From: Epiperipatus broadwayi
Taxonomy: Eukaryota > Onychophora > Udeonychophora > Euonychophora > Peripatidae
Direction of reading: 5' to 3'
DNA: 64,000 nucleotides
Assembly (NCBI GenBank): GCA_028023455.1
Contig: JAQFVV010013080.1
Coordinates: 186,001-250,000, forward strand
Below the pieces are notes generated by a model, which saw nothing but the letters and a program-made list of their open reading frames with translations, searched no databases and was not told the DNA's origin. Of the stretch, positions 37,187 through 48,747 are shown piece by piece. How positions within the stretch are numbered: position 1 is the first letter of the stretch; the number at the start of each line of letters is the position of its first letter. The position numbers and the translations under genes are program-made.

Positions 37187-39512
37187 TCATCATCATCATT
37201 TTAATGAATCAAATTTAAATTTAAATATAATATAAATGAATATGATGATCATGAGAGATCAGCAAAAACAAAGACTAATTATAAGTTCACCAACATTTCA
37301 GAGAATAATAATCATTCATCATATAGACCAGGCTAATTATTCAGCTTTTGCCTAAGTTGAGGCAGATTATATAAAAAATAATTTGGATGAACAATCTTAA
37401 GTGGTAATTAATCTGAACATAACAATTACAAAAAAGAATGCTGGGATACAGAAACATGGTGATCATCATCAATGCCCTCTGGACACTTAGTAACCATTAA
37501 TGTACTGGCCGACTATACATTTAATTTTTAATTAATACTAAAATAAGATTTAATGCATGGATCTTTAAGGATATACCACTACACCATCCAGCATTAGAGA
37601 AGTAATGAAATCATCAATAGCTGGATGTCCATAACATTAAACAAACCCCAATCCATATCTATGAATCCAGCTCAGTGAGCAAGAACTATATAACTATTGC
37701 TGTGATTAGGAGATAATACAACATATCCTGTTTTAAACCTAGTCTAGGATTAAATAAATTCACTGGAATAATTTAATAAAATATAAATTTATTAATAACA
37801 ATAAAATTAAATTAAGGTCTGTTGAGTATGCTATAAATTCAGCATTCTGATTAGAATAATATAAAAAACACCATTACATTATAATTTACATATATTTTTA
37901 GATATTTACATAAACATACCCCTCATATATATATAAGCATATAGATGTGCTGTATAATTTAAAAATTAAAATCTAAATTGTCAAAAAACCAATAATAAAA
38001 ATTCATTTTTATAATACATAATAATTTTAACATATATGTCACTGATGACTAATTTTAATACATATGTGTCCACATGATATGATGCATTTTTCTAAGCACA
38101 CAGATGTCATAAAGAATCAATTCTATTTAATAATATATAAATGATTAATTTTAATGTATATGTGTGGATGCATGAAAATGTGTGTACACATTGATGTTTA
38201 TATCCTAGGATATTTCATTTGTCAAAAATAATAAACTTATTAAACCATATTATATTTTCACAAGACAGAATTAATTCCATGTTGAAAAACTACATACATA
38301 TATATTATTATTATTATTATCCCCCTATAAATCAAACCCATTAGAGAATTTCTAATGATAAGCAAAAAATTTTTTTCTTTTTTAATGAAAAATCACTAGA
38401 TCCATTTTAGAAAGTTCTTTTAAAGTTCCAGCTTTTGTTTCTTCATTGTCAATATTTAAAAAAAAGATTTTGAGTTTTTTTTTAATAAAATTAAAATGGA
38501 AGCATCATTTTTTTTATTATTCTGGTTTTAGTCGAATAATTTAGACAAAAGTTATTTATTTTTCTATCTTGTAATTTAAAGATTTAACTACACAGTCAAA
38601 TATTTAAAATAATGTCCTTTTCAATAAATATTCTACTCACTAGCTAATATCTCTTCATGAAGTATATCACCTGCATGCATACTATATAATATATATGGCT
38701 ATAATTTTGTTTATGCTTCCTTTCATATTAGATTAATTAGCATATGTATAAAGTCATCACAATAATTTTTTACCAAACCAATTAGTGCTTGACTGTCTTG
38801 GCAATAATATTAGACTGGCTTATTGACATCTTTGGGAAAGATATAAATTAGGTAATGGTTACCATTAAGTCTATAATTTTGTAAACTTCAGGCATACCAT
38901 CTAATATATAATAGGGGCTATAAAACACAAAAAAGCAGGTTCTATATTCCATGTGAATTTAAATTCTACTGTTTGCCTTCAGTTATAACTGAATAATGAT
39001 GTAAAACTTTTGTAAATCATGAATGATTCAAATCCACCTTTTTATATTGTATCACGGAATTTAAAAAAACACACAGTAATTAAAAGTAAGTTTTTTTATC
39101 TTGATTAAAAGAAAATAATGCCTTTTTTAATTCACCTTAATTAAATACCAAATTTTTATCTAAAAATATTTCTTAATCCTCTCAACAACATCTTTGTAAG
39201 ATTTTTATCAAAATATGTTAGACAAGTTTTAGTTAAAAAAAATCTTAATTTAATTAAAAATATATAGTGGACTTTTATAATTATCAGTACATTTATTGTA
39301 ACATAAAAACATGTTTGTTTTAATTTTTTTTTTTCAAAATCAGAATAAAATATTAAATAGATCTTTTTAAATGTTTAATTTATAATAATTTTTTAAATTC
39401 AAAATTATTATTTAACTTTTAACTGTTATTCCAGTGTAATATAATAAATATCTACAAAATTTTTTGTTGTTTCTGCTTTTCCTTTCCACTTTTATGTATT
39501 TGCACATCATAT
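37187..39512. mobile_element. 2.3-kb insertion of unknown type inside RTE copy E
   Basis: RTE similarity stops at about 37186 and resumes at about 39513 at nearly the same point in the linker (ggaaatgg... / gataaggaatgtgag), so this segment was added. It starts with a short ATC repeat, and 37430-37720 is less AT-rich and non-repetitive. At 38010-38170 a motif of the form taattttaayrtatatgtgt recurs about three times. No long frame, LTR pair or inverted ends could be defined by eye. Boundaries are uncertain by tens of bases. Confidence 0.55.
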
Positions 39513-40781
39513 GCCATCAGTATAAAGATAAGGAATGTGAGATTTTTTAAAAATAAACAATTAAAAATTGAATATTTAGTATTTTGTAAAATGGTTGGAA
39601 AAATAATTAATAATGATAAACAAAAATATAATTGTGAATTGTCAAGGAAAACTATAGATGAGAACAGAAGTGTCAAAAGTGTATAATCACATTTTGTTAT
39701 TGAAAATAAATTGTTTCAGCAGTAAAAAGAAAAAGTTCACTATTACTAAAAAGAGGGATGATATCATGAAATTTGTAGAAAATTTTCATTAAATATATTG
39801 TAATAAAGAACAAGAAAACAAAGTATCTCCTACTGTTAAGTACATTTTCTGAATTGGTAAATATAAATCTATGAAAAAAGAGAAAAGTGCTAGAAAATGA
39901 TAGAATTATTATTAATAATTTAAAAGGAACAAGTGAAGAAATAAAAAAAATGTTGATAAATTTATATACCAAATATCTAAATGATATAAAGATATACCAC
40001 ATTAAAATTTAAGAAAAATAATAAAGAATATATTAAAAGTTAGGATCCCTCAGTCTTCTATCTCTTTTATAGAAAATATTTACCATGATAATTATAACCA
40101 ATCAAAAGAACAAGTCCGATTTAAAAGTAGTTTTAGCACAATCAATTATGTCCAATTATTGAGAGAAGTTATATAAAAAAACAATGAATATGAATTGTCA
40201 TTATGCTTTGGGTGATTCTGTAAGCATTTTCATAACTAGAATGTAAAACCTAGGTATTGCCATATTCAGAAGAATATGTAACAAAATTTAAGATGATTCT
40301 ATATTGATAAACTTATATCAGTTTTACAAGAAATATTTTGCATATTAAAATGGAAAGTTAAAGGAGTAAAAATATCCAGAGATTATTTATCTAAATTTTG
40401 AAGATTATGTGATTGTTTTTTGCAAATAATATTTCAGAACTTAAGGAAATGTTTTAAGAGATGAAAGAAGGGAAGTAGTAGTAAAGATAAATGTTAAAAT
40501 GATTAAAGTAAATTCATTGGATATTATCAAAAAAAAAAGAAAATAAAGATTGATAATCATGAATTTGAAAGAATTAATTACAATTTTAGTTGTTGATAAA
40601 AGCATAGTGGATGAAATTAATCACAGAATGAAGGGTTAGATATTGCTTTTGTTAAAAATAATTTAATATTAAAAGGAAATATGTGTTTGAAAAGAAGGGT
40701 TTTTAATGTCTGTGTTTTATCATGTCTTATTTATGACTCTGAATCCTGGATATTTAACACAACAATACTGAGACTTGAGAC
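39513..40781 (+). mobile_element. RTE LINE copy E, segment 2: linker and reverse transcriptase
   Basis: Resumes copy E on the plus strand. The linker occupies 39513-39720 (TIDENRSVKSV-like block at about 39655-39685, matching copy C's ENKSLKSVKQHF). The RT-N-terminal region spans 39740-39995, with LAKF-type residues replaced. The finger region lies at 40045-40190 (SVFYLFYRKYL...) and a damaged active-site area at about 40400-40440. The thumb then follows to LKRRVFNVCVLSCLIYDSE at about 40690-40750. Unlike copy C, the thumb is present. The segment ends at 40781 where a hAT transposon begins. Multiple stops and indels. Confidence 0.8.
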
Positions 40782-41089
40782 CAGTTATTAGCAACCTACT
40801 TGTACTGAAGTGCCAGATAATTATAATTTTTTAAGTATTGGACACTCCACATGCCACTGAAATTGAACTAATAAAACTATATTATGAAAATTTATTTGAC
40901 TATAATAATACACATTATATAAAAACGTTATAAAAAGTACAATATTTAAACATTAGTGATTCCCTTGAGGTTCAATTTTTGAAACTAATTCTTAAATATT
41001 TGGTTCATAGTTTGAAGTTTTTAACTTTATGCACATTTGTAAATTTTTAACAATTTCTGTATGCATTAATAATAATATATTTTATCATT

Positions 41090-43966
41090 GAGAATCTCAC
41101 AATAATATGTTGTACTGAAATCAGTTAAAAGAGGAAATGTTATTCTTTTCATACATGAAAATCTATCAGGATGTTCATTCCACAGTTTAGTAATTATGTC
41201 AAGATAATTAATTGTTTTCATTTGACATAATCTCATCTTTGGCATTTTTAAATTTCAATTTCCTAATTTCACAATTGTTAAATTTGATTAATTCAACATT
41301 CAAATAACTCAGTCTTCAAAAATTTTAAAATAATTTTTATCTATTTTGTAACTGTTTAATTTCAGGCTGCAATATATATTTAAACGTTGTATTTTTGTAA
41401 ATCATTAAACCTATACATGAAATATTTTTGTAAAGGTGACACATAATTCATAATTTCTCGTATAACACAATCATTATGTATAGTGTCTACAAACTTTTTT
41501 AAATTTGGAAAATATAAGAAATTTTTAAATTCAATATGTTTCTTACCAATCACAATTTTTACAATGAAAGTAGCTCAATGTTCATATAATTGTATTTTTG
41601 TAGTATGCCTGCTAGAAGCTTGGCATCCATTTTTATTTTAAATAATCCATTTCATGGCCTTCCAGTGCCTGGTATAGAGAGGACTGACTCTAAATTATCG
41701 TATTCAATATTTACTTGTTTTGTAATTTATTAAAATGATAAAGAAACATAGAAGTTTAAAGGGTTTAATTCAAAGTTTTTTTTACTTAAAATGCAATAAA
41801 GAAAATAAAACATGATTAAGCAAACTATAACAAACATGGTTATTCATGTCAATGAACGGACATCACTTTTCGGGTGGGCACTATTCTATAATTTTGAAAA
41901 TATTTTATTGCATTTTGTTCTGTCAATAGAAGATACCAAATTTTAATCATACTTCCAAAACTAATGTTTAAAAAGTTTTAGTTAACAAGTGTTAAAAAAA
42001 ATCATGCTAATTTTAGCCATGTATTAATTGTTCATTGCATGTTAGTTTACCACATGTTAATGCTTGAATGTTATATTGTGAATGGAATTTATTAAAAAAT
42101 GTATTCAAATTTTTTAAAATTAACATTCAATTTAAAATATATTTGTTAATAGTTTTTTAAAGTTAATAAACTACACATGTTCATGAAAATAATTTCTAGA
42201 AAAAAAAAAAATGTAAACAATACTTCAATCATATTCGGGAAAATAATTTTGTCGGAAAAAAGTGTAAACAAATACTTCAACACTGAAAATAGATTATTTA
42301 AAATAAAATGCCTATGTATTTTAAATTGAATCTTAATTTTAAAAAAATTGTTAAAATTTTTTAATAAATTCCATTCACGACATAACATTCAAATGCTAAC
42401 ATGTAGTAAACAATTAATATGTGGCTAAAATTATTGTGATTTTTTATAACATTCATTAATTAAAATTAGTATTTTTTTAACATTTATTTTTTGCTTTATC
42501 ATTTTTTGAAGTATGATTAAAATTTGGAATCTTCAATTGACAGAACAAGATGCCGTGGAATATTTCAAAATTATGGGATAGTGCCCACCCAAAAAGTGAT
42601 GTCTGCCAACTGACATGAATAACTACATATGTTATAGTTTGCTTAATCATGTTTTATTTTTTTTACTGCATTTACATTAAAAAACTTTTTAAATACAACC
42701 ATTTGGATGTGTTTCTTTATCATTTTAATAAATAAAACAAAAAGCAAATATTACATGCAACAAGTCAATGAGACCATAGTATTTATACCATGTGTTAGAA
42801 GCCCCTGAAAATAGATATAAAATAAAAGTGGATGGCAAGCTTCTGGCAAGCATACTATGTAAGTCCCTTGTAATATAATTTACTTTTTGCCTTGAAGTTT
42901 TTTGTTTAACCAATTTAAATGGTCTGTCATGTCAGCTAAAAACATGAAGTTTAAAAAACCCATATATCATTATCTAAAACAGGATACTTTTCACATATTC
43001 ATATTAAAAACAATATTATTTTTGCTAAAGATTGATAAATCTGTTAATGATATTTTTCTCTATTAACCATCAATTAACCATCAAACATTTTTATATGAGA
43101 TCTCCATATTCTGATTCAATTTCTTCCATCAATAATTAAAATTTTGCGACAGAGGATTATGCAATAATACATATTGACAATTTCTGTTATGGTGGACATA
43201 ATATCTTTAAACTTTCAGTTAGGAATATATGCTTATAAGTTTTCCTGATGAATAACACAATTAAGAGTTAAAATTGGTCACTCAAGATATTTTTCAAACA
43301 AATGAAACTACTATTTTTGCCCATTATTGTAGCTATTCTGCTATTATAACAGAAAATATTTTATTCTTTACATTATCACATTTCTTTTTTGCATTATACA
43401 ACATAGTCCAAAATATCTTTCATTGTTGCTGTGATATATATTGGTGAAATAGTCTACACTGCTTTCGTCATAGATTTTTTTAGAAACAATACAATTTTGC
43501 TATTATTGCTTGTTAATCAGACAATTTCATTTGTCAGTGCTTTTGTCCAAAGATAAACTAATAACCTCACATTGCCCAAATCATTTTCAAATCGATCATT
43601 TATATCTTTATTCATGGAATTTATTTTTCATTGATCAGTCTTTAATTTTCTGCATAATTTCACTTTTATATGAAAAAATTGCAAAAAAAAAAAAAAAAAT
43701 CAGTCATCTATAAAAGGTTTCTTTTAAGAACTCTCCATGTAAATATGATTCTTTTTTTAGCAATGCAGTATGAAGCTAAAAAAACTTGATTTGTTGATTT
43801 TGTGATTTATTTTTATAAAATTTTGTAATGTTTTTTGATTTTTGTTTTCATAGATCTTAATTTTTTTAAGCATTCTTTTACTTGAAGTATGTGCTACAAT
43901 TGTTTCTAAACATAAACAACATGTTCCTTTTCTTCTTGTCTCACGCAACCATAATTTATTTTCCAC
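41090..43966 (-). pseudogene. hAT transposase relic
   Basis: Minus-strand remains of a hAT-family transposase, the DDE-type enzyme that would excise and reinsert the surrounding element. At 43966-43900 a frame opens with KLWLRETRRKG and TCCLCLETIVAH, resembling the first Cys pair of the N-terminal BED-type zinc finger; the His pair is not preserved. At about 42905-42950 FLADMTDHLNWLNKKLQGKK matches a conserved mid-protein block of ZBED5/SCAND3-like hAT transposases. At about 41090-41190 LWNEHPDRF and ITFPLLTDFSTTYYCEI match the C-terminal dimerisation region (family form PFPTTYLCE). The order of blocks is correct for a minus-strand gene. Numerous stops and indels are present, and the region 41717-42742 has been rearranged into a palindrome, so it is inactive. 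The catalytic acidic residues could not all be located. Confidence 0.78.
41717..42742. repeat. 1-kb palindrome inside the hAT fossil
   Basis: The left arm, about 41717-42140, is the inverted copy of about 42316-42742. Good markers are ATGATTAAGCAAACTATAAC at 41812 against its complement near 42640, and the gacatcacttttygggtgggcacta block at 41859-41885 against 42572-42598. The ~175-bp centre (42141-42315) contains a further direct repeat of about 40 bp (aaaataattt...gtaaacaa.tacttcaa at 42186-42232 and 42240-42286). The right arm reads as transposase coding (minus), so the left arm appears to be an inverted duplication of it. Arms have many mismatches and indels, hence old. Confidence 0.88.
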
Positions 43967-44486
43967 TTTTCTTAATTTTTTTGTTTTTTTGTTTTGATAT
44001 TTTTGGAACTGAAAAAAGAATAATTGACTTTTAAGACATTATTCTATTTAATTTAAACTTTTTCTTAAATTTAATTTAACAGAATAAAGATTTATTTTTA
44101 AAGTAGAAAGTTTAATTTATACTAAAATCAATTTAACTGTAGTTTAACTAGAAAACCTAGCTGAAAGCTACCACAAAAATACATGGTGTTTTTGAGCAGT
44201 TCATTTTGAATTCAACTCACCCAATTCTAGCTGACAAGTGCAACTACAGAGTCACACAATTCACAACTGTTACTATGTGGTACTATCACTATAATAGCAC
44301 CCCATCTTGTTAATTTAGAGAAAAAATTATGCATAAAGAAAAAATATTTATTTAAATAAAATTTTATATATAAGAATAGAGAAAGTACCAATTTTTATTA
44401 TTATTAATCATCCTTCTGCTAGCTGTTGTACCAAAGAATGTGTGTACCTAGTGGCACATGTGCCATAGATATCTTGATGACTACTG

Positions 44487-44795
44487 GTTTAAACCATTTG
44501 ATGAAATATGGAGAATAGTATATTTGAGAATAACAAGAAGAGATCAAGAACAATGACAGCATAGACAGATATCACTGACAATATTGAAAAAAAAATAAGA
44601 GACTGAAATGTAACTATGATGGACATATTTCTAGAAGAGATGATAAATGGATAGTTGACATTTTAAGTTAGATTCACAGTGAGATGGACAGATGAAATAA
44701 AGTATATAAAGCTAGGAATCAAAAAAATTGGATTAAATTTGGGGAAACTTTTTGTAGTAGAGGGATAATGGTTGGAAATGATGATTACAAACTCT
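44487..44795 (+). mobile_element. RTE LINE copy E, segment 3: C-terminus and 3' end
   Basis: Continues copy E after the hAT insertion. Plus-strand translation gives ITRRDQEQ, DRYHQYWKKNKRLKCNYDGHISRR-like sequence in nearby frames, then VRWTDEIKYIKLGIKKIGLNLGK. It closes with a 3' end gataatggttggaaatgatgat at about 44766-44787, corresponding to copy C's 3' terminus and a short ATG-type tail. The correspondence to fragment D and copy C fixes the 3' boundary near 44790. Confidence 0.8.
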
Positions 44796-45713
44796 GAAGA
44801 AATAATTTAATTTTTTTTTCTCAGTGATGAAAGTTTATTCATCAAAAAAAAAAAAAAGAAGATACAAATACAGTTAGAAAAAAGGTACATAAAAGAGTGG
44901 TTAAACTTTTTACAACATTTTCATGTAACTATGTCACTTTTATTTGTATATCTGAAAGTTATTTCATTCTTATTTCTGAAATTGATAGTTTTATTGTCAC
45001 TACATACACACTACTTTTTTGTTAAATATATATATGTATGTATTTGTCAGAATAATATTGCGAAAATACAAAGTAACTACTTGCAAAAAATGAGAAGTTA
45101 TCTAATATTTGTATGTTATGTAAAATTCCATCTAAATGTTCCATTAGGTAGAAAGCTAAAATCAATAGGTCTCATGATCTTTCTTAGGAGGAAGATACAT
45201 TGATTTATCAGAATGGATTTATCAGAAATCTATTGTTTATTTTTTTTCTTATATTTATTTTTACATAAACATAAGGATTCTTTTCGAATAATTCACCCCC
45301 CCCCCTCCGTTTTTTTATATTTTAGTTATTGGCAATTGATGGCATTATAATATATTGCCTAATGACTATAACAAACAAATAATCCAAAAAAGCAAATTTT
45401 TAAAAAGTAATTAATTTTTTTCTTCTGAATTTTTAATAAGATTGAAAATAACATAAATATTTTACATTTTTGCCATTAAATTATATTTAATGTTTTAGAA
45501 GAGATATAAATTATAGTATAATAAAATATGAGCAAAGATCAATATATATATATTTATAGTACAATTTTAGTGGATGATTATAATTTTCACATAGTATCAT
45601 CTTTTTAATTAATTGCAAGGTGATCCATGTGTAGGCTATAATCAGCACGCATTTGAAATCATTAGAAATTGGAATTGATATTATGATGAGCTGCTAGTTA
45701 ATAATAAAGATAA
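44796..45713. other. AT-rich DNA, no gene seen
   Basis: Includes a 90-codon plus-strand frame at 44931-45203 without recognised motif, and the ten-C run at 45296-45305. No mobile element termini noticed. Confidence 0.5.
45296..45305 (-). repeat. run of ten C
   Basis: Ten consecutive C within AT-rich DNA (immediately followed by TCCG). Confidence 0.95.
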
Positions 45714-47332
45714 TGTAACCAGTTGGCTATATAGAGCTGCATTAAAAATAATTAGATAAATTGGCAACATGTTCCTCAGGTTTAGTTCAGGGTTATTTCA
45801 TTAATAAGGAAAATAGTATTTAATTTTCCAATGCTTATATTTTTTTTTTTATAATAATAAGAGGTCTGAAATTAATTTTTTATTTTTTCTTCCCATATGA
45901 TTTTAGGAACATTCTAAGCAATTTTTTTTAAATAATTGTCTAACTTTTTTTTTTTTTAATTTGTAAATGTTGTTAGGAGAGAGAAAAATATAAAATCACA
46001 TAAATAATTTCTTTTGTTCTGTCTCTTCAATAATTTTATTCAATTACTAGTTGCTTTTATTTTTTATTTTTTAAAAAAAGTACCAATAGAAAAAAAAAAA
46101 AAAGAAAACGTTCTCTTTTTAGTAAATTGTTTAATATTTAATTGTAACCTTTTATAAGAGATAAAGTTTTATAAACAGTGAGGATTGCCAATTCCTCAAG
46201 AAGCTTTGTGATAAATGCTTAGCTAGAGAAAGCATTTAAAATATCTCTGTCAGGACTTTATCACAAAGGTTGTTGAGGAATTGGCAATCCTCATTGTTTA
46301 TAACTTACAAGCTTAAGAGTATAGGGTCATGTGATCTATGACTCTTATTTTAGTTTTATGTTTAAGAGTATTTTTAAAAAAGAAAAAACAAAATAAAATT
46401 TACCAAAAGTTTTTTTCTCTCTCTTTATTACAAAAAATCAAATCATTGTAATTAATTTATCTTGTTTTTTGTAAGAAAATTTTTTTAATTATAAAGGAAT
46501 GCTAAGAATTTTATGATGTTAATTTAAGTTTTTGATTTGTTTTTCAATATCGATGATTAAGGAGGGAAATAGCTAAACAATTGTATTTATAAAATTTATC
46601 TAATTGGTTGTTATAAAAATTATCATGTAAGAGAGACTGTGATTGGCTTGTAGTCGATTGTTCTAGAAAAAAATAATGGGGGATGAATAAGTCAGAAGAT
46701 CCAAGTGTCTGGTAAGAAGTAGATATATTCCTAACTTAGTTGTTGAAGAGAGAACAATCAAATCTTAATCCAGCTGATAAAGAAGAAAGAAGCAATCTTT
46801 ACCAAGTGGTGCAGGCATCTTAACTAAGCTATTGCATAGTATAGCAGAAGTTTTAATCAAGCTTTTAGCCTATTATGAGTGTAATCATGAAAACGGTGTC
46901 TACAATGAAAACTATGTGCTAAATTCAATTAAAAGCTAAACATCTTTCTCCATGTATCTTGCTTTCACTGAAATAAAAATGTAAAGAAGTACCTCCTAAA
47001 ATAATGTGCTACCTTGTCTTCAACCAAGAGCATGAGTCTCTGATTATGTTAGTCTTACCTGGAAAATTTACTAAAAGAAAATGGATATAATTTTGCCCTT
47101 GTTTTTTCTTTTTTAAAAAATACTCTTAATTAAATATAAAACTTTATCTCTCTTAAAAGGTTAAAAATAAATATTAAACAATTTATTAAAAAGAGAAAAT
47201 TTTCTTTTTCTCTCTTGATACATTTTTTAAAAAAAAAATTAAAAAAAGCAACTGGTAATTAAATGAACCTAAACGTAACCTGAGGAACATCCTGCCAACT
47301 TATCTAATTATTTTTAATGCAGCTATGTTACA
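45714..47332. mobile_element. long-inverted-repeat (fold-back) element, 1.6 kb
   Basis: The ends are TGTAAC (45714) and GTTACA (47332). Inside, the left arm blocks agctgcattaaaaataatta (45735), ttactagttgctttta (about 46040), a gttctctttttagtaaattg block (46110), gagataaagttttat (46159) and taagagtatttttaaaaaag (46363) recur in inverted order in 47085-47324. The left arm is interrupted twice: by about 240 bp at 45805-46040 and by a hairpin MITE with its flank at 46169-46340. The unpaired centre is about 46400-47085 and has no long frame. The architecture resembles fold-back or Mutator-like long-TIR elements. Superfamily and target duplication are not established. Confidence 0.75.
46169..46303. 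mobile_element. 135-bp hairpin MITE nested in the fold-back element
   Basis: Nearly perfect inverted arms of about 45 bp (TTATAAACARTGAGGATTGC then CAATTCCTCAA... to ...TTTGTGATAAA) surround a ~40-bp loop. TTATAA stands at both outer edges, as in the MITE at 13725-13984, although the internal sequences differ. It interrupts the left arm of the long inverted repeat, so it is younger than that element. Confidence 0.85.
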
Positions 47333-47695
47333 ATAATAAGTTATGAAGATAGACTTTCACACGACCCTCAATTATCCTCCATGCTATCTTATACTGCTGA
47401 CACACTTGATCACACACATGTTGAAAAGATAAACAATCACCAATATACATATTTCACGCAAAACCAGCACTCATCAGTTGGTCCAGATTATCTCCACACA
47501 CATATACAATCAATTCTTAGCCTATATTAAGATAGTCTATCTTCATACTGTAATGGAAGGCTTCAATTCACTCCACCCCACAACTCTTCAGCAGTTCATT
47601 TCATTCAAACCTCCTATATATTACATATTGGAGTGCAGATATGAAAGAGCCTGTACTGTAGAAAAAATTCATGTACTAAAATAATAAGTTATGAA
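47332..47695. mobile_element. 332-bp insertion flanked by a perfect 16-bp direct repeat
   Basis: AATAATAAGTTATGAA occurs at 47332-47347 and 47680-47695. The 332 bp between are less AT-rich, pyrimidine-rich and non-repetitive. No poly-A tail, inverted terminus or RT motif was seen, though the word agtctatcttcata at about 47527-47540 is an inverted copy of the sequence at the left junction (tgaagatagact). A 68-codon plus-strand frame (47478-47684) shows no motif. A 16-bp duplication of this kind is usual for LINE-mobilised inserts such as SINEs or processed sequence, but the class is not proven. Confidence 0.65.
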
Positions 47696-48491
47696 ACTAA
47701 AAAGAACAAAATTATAAATGTGAATTTAGCATCTTTATGGATATTCTTGTAGGCTATTAAAACAATAAAATGAAATCATCATGATTCAATGAATTCAACA
47801 ATGCAATCTTTTTTCCAACTAGGAAATGCAATGTATATAATAAAGAATGTATTATTACAAAGTAAGACATCAAGTTGATGTAATGGAATTAGTTTTTAAA
47901 ATCATTGGATTTGCATTGGCTTTTGACTGAATGAATAATTAACACAGTGCAACAGTAACCTTTTAGCAAAATAAGTAATTTATATTTAAGATAGTAGAAT
48001 ATTAAAATTAACATTATGATAAATCATTTTTTATGCAATATTTACAAAACCTCTTATTTCATCAGAAAATGGTTTACCATTGCCTCCTGTTCTATTAATA
48101 TTGGATTCTTCTCCTTTTAATCTATATAAATCAGTTCTATTTTTATTAAAAATCATGTTTCTGCAGTTGAAAGCACACAGTCCTGATATGGAATTTAAGA
48201 AAAATTAATTGGAACCAATTATAGTAGTTGGTTGTAAGAAATAGAATCTTAGCTATCTTTATTTGTTGTGGATTTTACAAATTCATAACAACAACTGCCA
48301 AAGAATGTACCTATCAAGATATTTGATGCTATTTATATATTGGGAAAAAGTCAGAAAAATTCTTTAGATAAATATTTTTATAAACACTTTTGAATACAAA
48401 TTCATATCCTGTATATCTGTTTAATTTGGATACAATATAGGATTAATCATAGTGATTTTCAAATGTAAATTAATTTTATTTTTTTATTTAC
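47696..48491. other. AT-rich DNA, no gene seen
   Basis: Nothing recognised in this stretch. Confidence 0.55.
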
Positions 48492-48633
48492 AATGTGCAT
48501 CTATGAGTTATTATATAGATGATTAACTTTAAAAGATTAGTCTTTAAACTTTGTTAAAAGATAATGTGCATTTATGAGTTGTCATGTAGGTAATTAGCTT
48601 TAAATTGTTAGCATTTAAAGTTGTTAAAAGATG
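48492..48633 (+). repeat. two tandem copies of a 71-bp unit
   Basis: Units 48492-48562 and 48563-48633 both start AATGTGCATYTATGAGTT and end TTGTTAAAAGAT, with about a dozen differences. A simple old tandem duplication. Confidence 0.85.
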
Positions 48634-48747
48634 TTAATGTTTGCATTGATATAATATATATCAATGAATAAATAAATGATATATTTATTCTAATATGCAT
48701 AATATTGAAGGACTACTTGATTATTAGTGTACATTTATCAAGAGTGC

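Larger units (their letters stand above)
40774..44494 (-). mobile_element. hAT transposon fossil inserted in RTE copy E
   Basis: The element runs from about 40782 (CAGTTATTAGCAACC) to 44486 (reverse complement CAGTAGTCATCAAG). The termini are imperfectly inverted (CAGT....A.CAA, with TGCC further in at both ends). The 8-bp flanks are cttgagac (40774-40781) and gtttaaac (44487-44494), five of eight matching, compatible with a decayed hAT-type 8-bp target duplication. The strongest boundary evidence is that RTE coding sequence is interrupted at 40781 and continues at about 44494. A hAT-like transposase relic occupies the minus strand inside, and a 1-kb palindrome lies within it. Length 3.7 kb, in the usual range for autonomous hAT elements plus the extra palindrome. 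Confidence 0.82.

Noticed and set aside
39452-40002. Two minus-strand frames of 74 and 101 codons
   Set aside because: Antisense to the linker and RT-N-terminal region of RTE copy E.
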